A stretch of DNA of 53,398 nucleotides from Polaromonas sp. GTDB taxonomy: Bacteria > Pseudomonadota > Gammaproteobacteria > Burkholderiales > Burkholderiaceae_C. A program made the position numbers and the translations under genes. Under the pieces are notes generated by a model. It worked only from the letters and a program-made list of their open reading frames with translations, was not told where the DNA came from and searched no databases. The DNA lies in assembly GCA_030650875.1 (NCBI GenBank), contig JAUSDK010000194.1, positions 1 to 53,398 on the forward strand. The letters are read 5' to 3'. Shown here one piece after another: positions 37,899-47,438 of this stretch; within the stretch, counting starts at the first letter, position 1, and each line of letters begins with the position of its first letter.

Positions 37899-38567
37899 AT
37901 GACCACTTCCCTCAAAATCGATTTTGTGTCCGACATTTCCTGCCCCTGGTGCGTAGTCGGCCTGAAGGCGTTGGACCAGGCGCTGGCGCGCGTAGCCGGC
38001 CACATCAGCGCCGAACTGCATTTCCAGCCCTTCGAGCTCAACCCGCACATGGCCGCCGAGGGCCAGGAAATCACCGAGCACATCACGCAAAAATACGGCA
38101 TCACGCCTGAGCAGGCCCACGCCAACCGCGAAAACATTCGCCAGCGCGGCGCGCAACTGGGCTTCAAGTTCAGCACGGCCGATGAGCCTGGCGGCGGGCG
38201 ACACCGCATTTACAACACGTTCGATGCGCACCGGCTGCTGCACTGGGCCGAGCTGGAGGGCGCCGGCCTTCAACGGGCGCTCAAGGAAGCGCTGTTTACA
38301 GCCTATTTCACCGACGGCCAAAGTCCGGCCTCGCACGAGGTGCTGGTGCGCGTGGCAGGCGAGGTGGGCCTGGACGCGGTGCGTGCCCGCGAGATTCTGG
38401 CCTCCAACGACTACGCCGATGACGTGCGCGAGCGTGCGCAGTTTTACCTGAGCCAGGGCATTCACTCGGTGCCCGCCGTCATCATCAATGACCGCCACCT
38501 GATCTCGGGCGGCCAGCCGGTCGAGATGTTTGAACAAGCCCTGCGTCAGATCGCGGCGGCGGGCTGA
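37899..38567 (+). CDS. DsbA-family oxidoreductase, FrnE-like
   Basis: Thioredoxin-fold protein of 222 residues from ATG 37899 (MTTSLKIDFVSDISCPWC). The active-site motif is C15-P-W-C18, the FrnE/2-hydroxychromene-isomerase-like subgroup. The helical insertion (FELNPHMAAEGQEITEHITQKYGITPEQ) and the C-terminal cis-Pro loop GIHSVPAVIINDRHLISGGQP are typical. There is no signal peptide, so it is cytoplasmic. It is followed after seven bases by a GST gene, implying a shared redox/detoxification role. Confidence 0.92.
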   Translation: MTTSLKIDFVSDISCPWCVVGLKALDQALARVAGHISAELHFQPFELNPHMAAEGQEITEHITQKYGITPEQAHANRENIRQRGAQLGFKFSTADEPGGGRHRIYNTFDAHRLLHWAELEGAGLQRALKEALFTAYFTDGQSPASHEVLVRVAGEVGLDAVRAREILASNDYADDVRERAQFYLSQGIHSVPAVIINDRHLISGGQPVEMFEQALRQIAAAG

Positions 38568-38574
38568 AGCGGCC

Positions 38575-39303
38575 ATGCGCTACGAGCTGCACTACTGGCC
38601 GACGATTCAGGGCCGCGGCGAATTTGTCCGCCTGGCCCTGGAGGCCGCTGGCGCCGACTACCTGGACGTGGCGCGCGGCCCCGAGGCCGAAGGGCAGGGC
38701 GTCTCAGCCATGCTGCGCTGGATGGATGGCCCTGACGTGGTGCATCCGCCGTTTGCACCGCCTTTTCTGGTCCATGGCCAGGTCGTCGTCGGCCAGACCG
38801 CGGCCATCCTGCTTTACCTGGGGCCGCGCCTGGGCCTGGTGGCCAAAAGCGAGACCCAGCGCCTATGGACGCACCAGCTCCAGCTGACCATCGCCGACGC
38901 GGTGGCCGAAGCGCACGACACGCACCACCCGATTGCCGGCAGCCTGTACTACGAAGACCAGAAACCCGAGGCCGCCAGGCGCGCCCAGGAGTTCCGCGAA
39001 CTGCGCATACCCAAGTATTTGGGGTGGTTTGAAAGCGTGCTGCAGCGCAACCCCAAGGGCAGCGCCCATTTGGTGGGCGCCCGGCTGAGCTACGCCGATT
39101 TGTCGCTGTTCCAATTGGTTGAAGGCCTGCTGTACGCCTTTCCCCTGGCGGGCCGGCGCGCGCTGACCCAAAACCCCCGGGTGGGCGCCCTGCATGACTG
39201 CGTGGCAGAGCACCCCAGGGTGGCGGCCTACCTGGCCAGCCCGCGGCGCTTGGCCTTTTGCGAGGAGGGTATTTTCAGGCGCTATCCAGAACTGGATGCC
39301 TGA
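38575..39303 (+). CDS. Glutathione S-transferase family protein
   Basis: A 242-residue GST from ATG 38575 (MRYELHYWPTIQGRGEFVRLALEAAGADYLDVAR). The N-terminal thioredoxin-like domain carries the glutathione-site wording PPFLVHGQVVVGQTAAILLYLG (Pro and Gln-Thr in place of the more usual Glu-Ser). The C-terminal helical domain includes LVGARLSYADLSLFQLVEGLLYAFP. Substrate unknown. It is probably co-transcribed with the FrnE-like gene. Confidence 0.92.
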   Translation: MRYELHYWPTIQGRGEFVRLALEAAGADYLDVARGPEAEGQGVSAMLRWMDGPDVVHPPFAPPFLVHGQVVVGQTAAILLYLGPRLGLVAKSETQRLWTHQLQLTIADAVAEAHDTHHPIAGSLYYEDQKPEAARRAQEFRELRIPKYLGWFESVLQRNPKGSAHLVGARLSYADLSLFQLVEGLLYAFPLAGRRALTQNPRVGALHDCVAEHPRVAAYLASPRRLAFCEEGIFRRYPELDA

Positions 39304-39322
39304 GCACTGCTCCGGGCAGGCG

Positions 39323-39352
39323 AAAAAAGCTGGCGATCGCCAGCTTTTTTTG
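39323..39352. terminator. Bidirectional terminator
   Basis: A-run, then the perfect palindrome GCTGGCGATCGCCAGC (39329-39344), then a T-run of seven. It ends the GST transcript on the plus strand and can serve the minus-strand WxxGxW gene on the other side. Confidence 0.88.
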
Positions 39353-39377
39353 TTTTTACCAGGAAATCAACCCGGTG

Positions 39378-39821
39378 TCAGTCCCTGTTTCCGTGTCCCT
39401 TGCCGTTGCCCTTGCCATTACCGTGACCTTTGTTCCCGCCTTCGCCATGGCCCCGATCTTCCTTGTACTTGTCCTTTTTGAACTTTTGCTGCTGCACCGG
39501 GACGTACTGGACTTCGCGCACCCAGGTGCCAGGTTGCCGGTAGTAGCCGCCACTTTTTTGCTCCCAACGGTCGGGAGCCCAGCGGTAGCCATCACGCTTC
39601 ATGATGGCATGACCGCGCACCCATACGTGGCGGTCGCCATTCCAGGCCCAGTAACCTGGCGCCCAGATACGGTTGGGGGCAAGCACCGGCACCACTTCGT
39701 ATTGGGGCTGCGGCGGCGCCAGGTTGATGTTGATGCTGACTTGCGCCAGTGCCGGCGCGGCTGCCGCACCTGCGAGCAGGGCAGCGAGCAGGATTTTTTT
39801 GAGCGGGTTGCTGAGGGTCAT
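39378..39821 (-). CDS. Exported WxxGxW-type repeat protein
   Basis: A 147-residue protein with a clear signal peptide (LKKILLAALLAGAAAAPALAQ). The mature part has repeated aromatic motifs (IWAPGYWAWNGDRHVWVRGHAIMKRDGYRWAPDRWEQKSGGYYRQPGTW) of the YXWGXW/BcpO type. The tail is Lys/Gly/His/Asn-rich (KKDKYKEDRGHGEGGNKGHGNGKGNGKGHGNRD), possibly metal- or polyanion-binding. Function unknown; probably periplasmic or outer-membrane associated. Forward ORFs in this stretch are shadows. Confidence 0.85.
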   Translation of the reverse strand: MTLSNPLKKILLAALLAGAAAAPALAQVSININLAPPQPQYEVVPVLAPNRIWAPGYWAWNGDRHVWVRGHAIMKRDGYRWAPDRWEQKSGGYYRQPGTWVREVQYVPVQQQKFKKDKYKEDRGHGEGGNKGHGNGKGNGKGHGNRD

Positions 39822-39937
39822 AAAAGTTTCCTTCGGTTAATGATGGGAGTGTCTGCCCGGCCGGATACGGCGTTGCGCATGCCGCGTAAAGTTCTTTGTG
39901 GTGCCGGGCTTGATCTGTAAAGCGGTTGGGCCGGATG

Positions 39938-40264
39938 CTACTGCATGGAGGCGCCCTGGCGGTCAAGCTTGCTGCCGCAGTCGACTTGGGCATCGAGTTG
40001 CAGGCCCTGGCGAGACCAGTCGCTGTCGGTCACTTTGCAGCCTGATGTTTTTGCTATAGCGTCGAGTAGCGCGCCCCGGCTGGACTGCGTGATGGCAAAC
40101 GGCTTGCCGATCCCGCTGGGCGTGACGATCCAGGTGCTGTTGGTCAGCTGCCCGATCTGGTAGGTCCGGCCATCAATGCTGACCCGCTGTTCAGCGGTGC
40201 CGGTCGCCGACGGCAGTGCGCAGGCACTGAGGCAAAGGGCGCTGGCCGCGATCAGAATTTTCAT
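39938..40264 (-). CDS. Small lipoprotein, unknown function
   Basis: A 108-residue protein beginning MKILIAASALCLSACALPS, with a lipobox (LSAC). The rest (VSIDGRTYQIGQLTNSTWIVTPSGIGKPFAITQSSRGALLDAIAKTSGCKV) is a small beta-rich domain with two further cysteines, likely a disulfide. Its start overlaps the preceding lipoprotein gene by four bases. No named family is recognised. Confidence 0.75.
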   Translation of the reverse strand: MKILIAASALCLSACALPSATGTAEQRVSIDGRTYQIGQLTNSTWIVTPSGIGKPFAITQSSRGALLDAIAKTSGCKVTDSDWSRQGLQLDAQVDCGSKLDRQGASMQ

Positions 40265-40443
40265 GCGCGCACCCGGCCCGAACCTGGCAGCGGGGTTGCG
40301 GTACTGGCGGGGTTGAGCAGCGCGCTGCCAGCAGCTTTGGGCACCGGCACATGCGGCGGCGGCGTGGGCAGCTTGGCGTCAGGACAGCCGCTGAGCAGCA
40401 AGCCCAGCACGGCAATCAGGGGTAATGGCAGAAGGTGTTTCAT
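40261..40443 (-). CDS. 60-residue proline-rich lipoprotein
   Basis: From ATG 40443 (MKHLLPLPLIAVLGLLLSGCPDAKLPTPPPHVPVPK). The lipobox LLSGC gives a mature peptide of about 42 residues rich in Pro and Ala. The track start at 40512 has no support. It is coupled to the next lipoprotein gene (ATGA, 40261-40264). The pair may be a small envelope operon of unknown role. Confidence 0.75.
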   Translation of the reverse strand: MKHLLPLPLIAVLGLLLSGCPDAKLPTPPPHVPVPKAAGSALLNPASTATPLPGSGRVRA

Positions 40444-40538
40444 GATGTCTCCAGACGTAATCAATCTGCGTTTTGGCGAATCATAGGCTGCAGCCCAGCG
40501 CCAGACTAGCACCGCACGCCAATTCGCGGCAAGCGCCT

Positions 40539-40567
40539 ACAAACCCGACTGCTTGTGTCGGGTTTGT
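40539..40567. terminator. Terminator-like hairpin in a divergent intergenic region
   Basis: ACAAACCCGAC (40539-40549) is the exact reverse complement of GTCGGGTTTGT (40557-40567), loop TGCTTGT. It lies between the divergent lipoprotein (start 40443) and CHRD (start 40630) genes, where no terminator is expected, and neither side has a long T-run. Confidence 0.5.
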
Positions 40568-40629
40568 CCTAGGGCGGGCCGCTGATGCGCCCCTGACAAT
40601 CATTTTTAAACTTGAAAAGGAAGCCCGCC

Positions 40630-41088
40630 ATGTCTACCCGTCGCCACGTCACCCGCCTTTCCCTGGTCTCCATTTTGGCGGCCGCCGCTGCCTTGTCAGG
40701 CTGCAGCATGATGGAGCGCCAGTCCAACCTGGTGGCCTTTACCACCCAGTTGCGCGCTGGCAACGAAGTGCCGCCCAACGCCAGCCAGGGCAGCGGCTCG
40801 GTCGACGCAGTGCTCAACAAGGACACCCATCTGTTTCGCTGGAAGGTCAGCTACACCGGCTTGACCGGCCCCGCTACTGCAGCCCACTTTCATGGCCCTG
40901 CAGCCGTGGGGGCCAATGCCGGTGTCGCCCTGGCATGGCCCAGCCCGGTTCGCAGTCCCCTGGAAGGCCGCGCCACGCTGACGCCAGCGCAGGCGGCCGA
41001 TCTGCTGGCGGGCCGCTGGTACGCCAACATCCACACGGCAGCCCATCCGGCGGGCGAAGTGCGCGGGCAGATGACGCCGCAGTATTGA
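40630..41088 (+). CDS. CHRD-domain lipoprotein
   Basis: A 152-residue protein from ATG 40630 (MSTRRHVTRLSLVSILAAAAALSGCSM) with AGGAAG upstream as SD. The lipobox ALSGC is followed by a CHRD domain: FTTQLRAGNEVPPNASQGSGSVDAVL, AAHFHGPAAVGANAGVAL, and the ending WYANIHTAAHPAGEVRGQM. The domain is named for chordin, and its bacterial role is unknown. The ORF at 40473 in another frame is a shadow. Confidence 0.9.
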   Translation: MSTRRHVTRLSLVSILAAAAALSGCSMMERQSNLVAFTTQLRAGNEVPPNASQGSGSVDAVLNKDTHLFRWKVSYTGLTGPATAAHFHGPAAVGANAGVALAWPSPVRSPLEGRATLTPAQAADLLAGRWYANIHTAAHPAGEVRGQMTPQY

Positions 41089-41247
41089 GCCAGATTCGCG
41101 GCCTGATGCCGGGCATTCAGGGTGTTTCAGCGTGCCAAGAGTCCCTTGCCGGTGCGTGGCCCGGCTTAAAACCTTAAAATCGCGGGTTAACTTTCAACTG
41201 CTGGCGCATCCACAAGGTGATTTTGCCCAGTTACAACCGATCGCCCC

Positions 41248-43638
<2,391 letters not shown>

Positions 43639-43661
43639 TTCGCGGGCTTTCGCACGAATCC

Positions 43662-43693
43662 GGCGCCCGGAAACTCCGGGGGGCCATTTTTTT
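43662..43693 (+). terminator. Intrinsic terminator after ygiQ
   Basis: GGCGCCCGG and CCGGGGGGCC form a GC-rich stem with a small internal loop and loop AAACT, followed by ATTTTTTT. Confidence 0.8.
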
Positions 43694-43699
43694 AAGACA

Positions 43700-43741
43700 A
43701 ATAAGCTTCCAGCGCATAGCCAGCGGGCGCAAGCAGCTATT
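43700..43741 (+). repeat. 42-bp dyad repeat, copy B
   Basis: AATAAGCTTCCAGCGCA ... GGGCGCAAGCAGCTATT. It aligns end to end without gaps with 29703-29744 (31 of 42 identical by eye); the conserved ends are AATA/TATT and the conserved core blocks are CCAGCGCA and CGGGCGCA. One stem pair is C-G in copy A and T-A here (positions 8 and 36), a compensatory change. The right end also pairs with downstream sequence: GCAGCTATT-TATTT-AATAGCTGC (43733-43755). Confidence 0.6.
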
Positions 43742-43838
43742 TATTTAATAGCTGCTGCCCGCCGTGCCGTGGTCACCACCCCGAAAATAATTTCAATCAC
43801 GATGGCATCCCCGCCATCGCTTACCTGTTTGCCCCACC

Positions 43839-44573
43839 ATGAACATCACCGTCAACGAAGAACTGCTTGCCTACATCGACCCGCTGACGCCCGACGAACA
43901 CGCGGCGCTGGAGCGCAGCCTGGTGGCAGAGGGCTGCCGCGACGCGCTGGTGCTGTGGGGGGAGGTGCTGGTCGACGGCCACAACCGCTATGGCATTTGC
44001 AGCAAGCACGGGATTGCCTTCAACACCGTACAAAACACCCAGTTCAAATCCATGGACGACGTTCACTTGTGGATGATCGACCAGCATTTGGGCCGGCGCA
44101 GCCTGTCGGACTTCCAGCGCGGCGTGCTGGCGCTGCGCAAAAAAGACATTCTGGCCGCGAGCGTGCCGCCCACGCCGGCCGAGCCGTCAGCAGGCGTGCC
44201 CGTCAAGCCCGAAGTGACCACCCGCGACGCCATTGCCAAGTCCGCGCGCATCAGCAGCAACGCCATCAGCCAGATTGAAAAGATCCAGAAGTCCGCCGCG
44301 CCTGAGCTGGTGGCGGCCGTCAAGTCGGGCACGATTTCCATCAACGCCGCAGCCACCGTGGCGTCGCTGCCCGTGGAGGCGCAGGTGGCGGCTGTGGCCG
44401 GCGGCAAAAAAGAGCTGCAGCAAGCCGCCCGCCAGGTGCGCGAAAGCAAGGCCGTCGCCCGCACGGAGCCTGAATCGCCTGAAGGCGTGGTTGCCCGGCT
44501 GAAGCAAACCATCTCCGAACTCAGCGCGGAAAATGCAGCGCTCAAAGCGAAGCTGGCCGAACTGACCGCCTGA
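43839..44573 (+). CDS. Orphan ParB-like (ParB/Srx-fold) protein
   Basis: A 244-residue protein. The N-terminal ~80 residues have a ParB-N-like core: IDPLTPDEHAALERSLVAEGCRDALVLWGEVLVDGHNRYGICSKHGI. A ParB-type central helical region follows, with RDAIAKSARISSNAISQIEKIQKSAAPELVAAVKSGTISINAAATVASLP, resembling the HTH of plasmid partition and KorB-like proteins. The C-terminus is a short coiled coil (LKQTISELSAENAALKAKLAEL). There is no parA, rep or integrase nearby. Function unknown; a chromosomal regulator or a relic of a plasmid are both possible. Confidence 0.75.
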   Translation: MNITVNEELLAYIDPLTPDEHAALERSLVAEGCRDALVLWGEVLVDGHNRYGICSKHGIAFNTVQNTQFKSMDDVHLWMIDQHLGRRSLSDFQRGVLALRKKDILAASVPPTPAEPSAGVPVKPEVTTRDAIAKSARISSNAISQIEKIQKSAAPELVAAVKSGTISINAAATVASLPVEAQVAAVAGGKKELQQAARQVRESKAVARTEPESPEGVVARLKQTISELSAENAALKAKLAELTA

Positions 44574-44740
44574 CAAGCCAGGAATCATGAGCGGCTAGCG
44601 ACTGGGCGGCGGTTGTCCGCGCAAGACAGGGGGCTGATTCATGGGTTTTAATGCACAAAAAATGCCATTCGGTCACTTGCGTGGCTGCAAGGGTGCGCTT
44701 TTCGGGTAAATTTAAAAAGACACCAAAATAAACTGTTTTT

Positions 44741-44754
44741 CCCTGCGCGCAGGG
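44741..44754 (+). other. Perfect GC palindrome before the kinase gene
   Basis: CCCTGCGCGCAGGG, a 14-bp perfect palindrome 20 bases upstream of the first ATG of the PAS kinase, in otherwise AT-richer DNA. It may be an operator or a leader hairpin. Confidence 0.4.
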
Positions 44755-44773
44755 GAATCGTCAGTTTGACTTG

Positions 44774-47119
44774 ATGACCATGTGCGCCTGGTTAGCCCGG
44801 GTGTGTTACCGCGCGATGCAGAAGGCGACTCATGAAAGCCCCCGCCCCATGACCCCCCTCGGCCAGATTCAGCGTGTAAGCGATGCGCAGTGCCGCCAGC
44901 TCATGGACGCGATCCCTCAGATCGTCTGGATCATGCAACCCGATGGCGCGCGCACCTACTTGAATCAGAGATGGGTCGATTACACCGGACTGCCCATGGC
45001 GGAAAGCCTCGGCCAGTGCTGGACCCGTCTGATTCATCCGGATGACAGTCTGCGCGTGTCCAGGCTTTGGGAGCAGGCGTGCGGCAGCGAGTCCTGCGAG
45101 CGCGAATACCGGCTGCGCCGTGCTGACGGCGTTTATCGCTGGATGCTGGACCGCTCGATTGCGCAACGCGATGAGGCGGGCCAGACGACCCAATGGCTTT
45201 GTACCTTGACCGATATTGACGACCTGAAACAGGCCACGGCGCATCTGGAGAAAAACCTCTCCATGAACCGGATCGCTGGCAGGGTGGCGCGGCTGGGGGG
45301 CTGGACCATTGAACTGCCGGACCGCACACTGAACTGGTCGGACGAAAACTGCGTGATTCATGACGTCGCGCCCGGGTATCAGCCGACCCTGAAAGAGGGG
45401 ATTGGCTACTTTTTTCCAGAGCATCAGGCCACCGTGATCCAGCTTGTGGACGCTTGCGCGCAACATGGCACGCCTTATGACTTTGTACTTCCCAAGCTCA
45501 CCGCCAAGGGCCGGCAGATCTGGGTGCGCTCGATCGGTGAAGCGCAGCGTGACGCCGCAGGAAACATCGTTCGCCTTCAAGGTGCTTTTCAGGACATCAC
45601 CGAGCAAAAGGAGGCCGAGGCGCGCGCGCTTGCGCTGGAGACGCAGCTCATCACCACCCTGGAAAGCATCACGGACGGCTTTTGCCTGATCGACAAAGCC
45701 TGGAAGTTCACGTTTGTCAACGGTCAGGCAGAGCGCATGCTCAAGCGTCGCCGAAAAGACATCTTGGGCAAAACCCTGTGGCAGGAATTCCCGGAGGCCG
45801 TAGGCACCTGCATGGAGCGCAATTACCGCGCGGCGGTTCAAGAGCAGCGCACCAGCCGCTTTGAGGCGTTTTATCAGTCTCTGGACAAGTGGTTTGATGT
45901 TCACGTCTATCCCACGGAAGCAGGGCTTGCCGTTTATTTTCAGGACATCACCCAAAGGCGCCTGGAGCAGGCTCAGCTTCGTCTGCTGGAAACGGCGGTG
46001 TCGCGCTTGAATGACATCGTGGTCATTACCGAGGCCGAAGCCTTCGATGATGCGGGTCCGCGCATTGTTTTTGTGAATGACGCTTTCGAGCGCCACACGG
46101 GCTACAGCCGCGAGGAGGCGCTGGGAAATACGTCCAGGCTTTTATGGGGACCAAAGACCCAACGCGCCGAACTGGACCGGATCCGTAGCGCCATGGAAAA
46201 GTGGCAGGCAGTGCGGGCGGAAATTGTCATTTACACCAAGGCTGGCGAAGAGCGCTGGCTGGAAACGGATATCACGCCCATCGCCGACGAGACGGGCAGA
46301 TTCACCCACTGGGTGGCTGTGGAGCGCGACATTACGGAACGCAGGCAACACCGCGAAGAAATCCTCAGCCTCAATGCCGAGCTTGAAGAACGGGTACTGC
46401 TGCGCACCGCCCAACTGGCCACAGCCAACCGGGAACTGGAATCTTTTGCCTATTCCGTGTCGCATGACCTGCGCTCGCCGCTCAACACCATTCATGGATT
46501 CAGTCAGTTGCTGCTGAAAGTGGAAGCAGACAAGGTCAGCGACAAGGGCAAGCATTACCTGGATCGAATCCGCGCCGGGGTCGAGCAGATGAGCAATCTG
46601 ATTGAAGGCTTGCTGACCTTGGCGCACCTGTCCCGCGAGCAGATCAAGTCCGACCGTGTCGATCTGTCTGCCATCGCCCGGTTGATCGCGCTGGACTACC
46701 GCGAGCGGGAACCGCAGCGCCAGGCACAAGTGCATATTCAAGACGGCCTGAGCGCCCAGGGTGACCCGCGCTTGCTGCTGGCCGTTTTTCAGAATTTGCT
46801 GGGAAACGCATGGAAATTCACGTCCCGGCAGGCGCAGGCCCGGATCGAGGTGGGCAGCCAGCCGGACACAGGCGGCGCCCCCATCTTTTTTGTCAAGGAC
46901 AACGGCGCCGGGTTCGACATGGCTTTCGCCCACAAACTCTTTGGCACTTTCGAGCGTCTTCATTCGCCCGGGGATTTCTCCGGAACCGGCATCGGGCTGG
47001 CTACCGTCAAGCGTGTCATTGAGCGTCACGGCGGTCGCGTCTGGGCTGAAAGCAAATTGAACGAAGGCGCTACGTTTTACTTCACGCTGCCTCAAACAAC
47101 TTCCAGCATGCAGAGGTGA
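44774..47119 (+). CDS. Soluble sensor histidine kinase with four PAS domains
   Basis: A 781-residue kinase from ATG 44774; ATG 44849 (MTPLGQIQRVSD), just before the first PAS, is equally possible. PAS/PAC units: MDAIPQIVWIMQPDGARTYLNQRWVDYTGL (~35-150), AGRVARLGGWTIELPDRTLNWSDEN (~155-275), LESITDGFCLIDKAWKFTFVNGQAERML (~285-395), and VVITEAEAFDDAGPRIVFVNDAFERHTGYSREEALG (~400-520). A short coiled coil leads to HisKA (SVSHDLRSPLNTIHGFSQLL, phospho-His) and HATPase_c (N box NLLGNAWKF, G1 DNGAGFDM, G2 GTGIGLATVKRVIERHGG). No transmembrane helix is seen and no response regulator gene is adjacent. Confidence 0.92.
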   Translation: MTMCAWLARVCYRAMQKATHESPRPMTPLGQIQRVSDAQCRQLMDAIPQIVWIMQPDGARTYLNQRWVDYTGLPMAESLGQCWTRLIHPDDSLRVSRLWEQACGSESCEREYRLRRADGVYRWMLDRSIAQRDEAGQTTQWLCTLTDIDDLKQATAHLEKNLSMNRIAGRVARLGGWTIELPDRTLNWSDENCVIHDVAPGYQPTLKEGIGYFFPEHQATVIQLVDACAQHGTPYDFVLPKLTAKGRQIWVRSIGEAQRDAAGNIVRLQGAFQDITEQKEAEARALALETQLITTLESITDGFCLIDKAWKFTFVNGQAERMLKRRRKDILGKTLWQEFPEAVGTCMERNYRAAVQEQRTSRFEAFYQSLDKWFDVHVYPTEAGLAVYFQDITQRRLEQAQLRLLETAVSRLNDIVVITEAEAFDDAGPRIVFVNDAFERHTGYSREEALGNTSRLLWGPKTQRAELDRIRSAMEKWQAVRAEIVIYTKAGEERWLETDITPIADETGRFTHWVAVERDITERRQHREEILSLNAELEERVLLRTAQLATANRELESFAYSVSHDLRSPLNTIHGFSQLLLKVEADKVSDKGKHYLDRIRAGVEQMSNLIEGLLTLAHLSREQIKSDRVDLSAIARLIALDYREREPQRQAQVHIQDGLSAQGDPRLLLAVFQNLLGNAWKFTSRQAQARIEVGSQPDTGGAPIFFVKDNGAGFDMAFAHKLFGTFERLHSPGDFSGTGIGLATVKRVIERHGGRVWAESKLNEGATFYFTLPQTTSSMQR

Positions 47120-47165
47120 CCGCTTCGGGTAAATGGTAAACCCTGGTTCAAAATCCCCGGCTACA

Positions 47166-47179
47166 GGTGACATATCACC
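47166..47179 (+). promoter_or_regulatory. GGTGA-CATA-TCACC dyad before the Cys4 gene
   Basis: A perfect 5-bp inverted repeat with a 4-base centre, 35 bases before the small-protein start and 46 bases after the kinase stop. It is a possible operator; the site is short, so this is tentative. Confidence 0.35.
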
Positions 47180-47214
47180 GAACAGAATCCAGACAAGTTA
47201 CAGGGAGAACATGA

Positions 47215-47406
47215 ATGCGATGTGATCAATGCCAGTTTTGGCGGCGTTTTAATGTGCAGTCTGCGCCAGACCTGCAAAAGGGCCATTGCCACAGATACCC
47301 TCCCACGGCGGTTGGTACATGGCACGACTCATCCAGTGCCGATGCGTGGTCTTTTCCGGTGGTTTACGCCGTGGTGTGGTGTGGGGAATTCAAGGCCGCC
47401 GCGTAG
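47215..47406 (+). CDS. 63-residue Cys4 small protein
   Basis: Starts at ATG 47215, with GGGAG 7-8 bases upstream. The sequence begins MRCDQCQFW, with Cys3, Cys6, Cys25 (KGHCHRYPP) and Cys56 (VWCGEFKA): a CxxC...C...C arrangement likely to bind zinc or a cluster. Small proteins with CxxCxFW...GxCxRYPP...WCGEF are, as I recall, scattered in bacteria and phages with no assigned function. A second ATG at 47211 opens a four-codon ORF (ATG AAT GCG ATG TGA) across the true start. The gene sits alone between the kinase and the convergent CoA-transferase. Confidence 0.72.
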   Translation: MRCDQCQFWRRFNVQSAPDLQKGHCHRYPPTAVGTWHDSSSADAWSFPVVYAVVWCGEFKAAA

Positions 47407-47438
47407 CGGGTCCATAGCCGCTTGACCAGCGGTCCGAA

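Noticed and set aside
39258-39920. 220-residue plus-strand ORF with hydrophobic start
   Set aside because: Runs through the GST end, a strong terminator and the antisense of the WxxGxW gene; the apparent hydrophobicity comes from the complement of a Lys/Gly-rich tail.
44792-46096. 434-residue minus-strand ORF under the PAS kinase
   Set aside because: Codon-bias artefact; no domains and the kinase motifs are complete on the plus strand.
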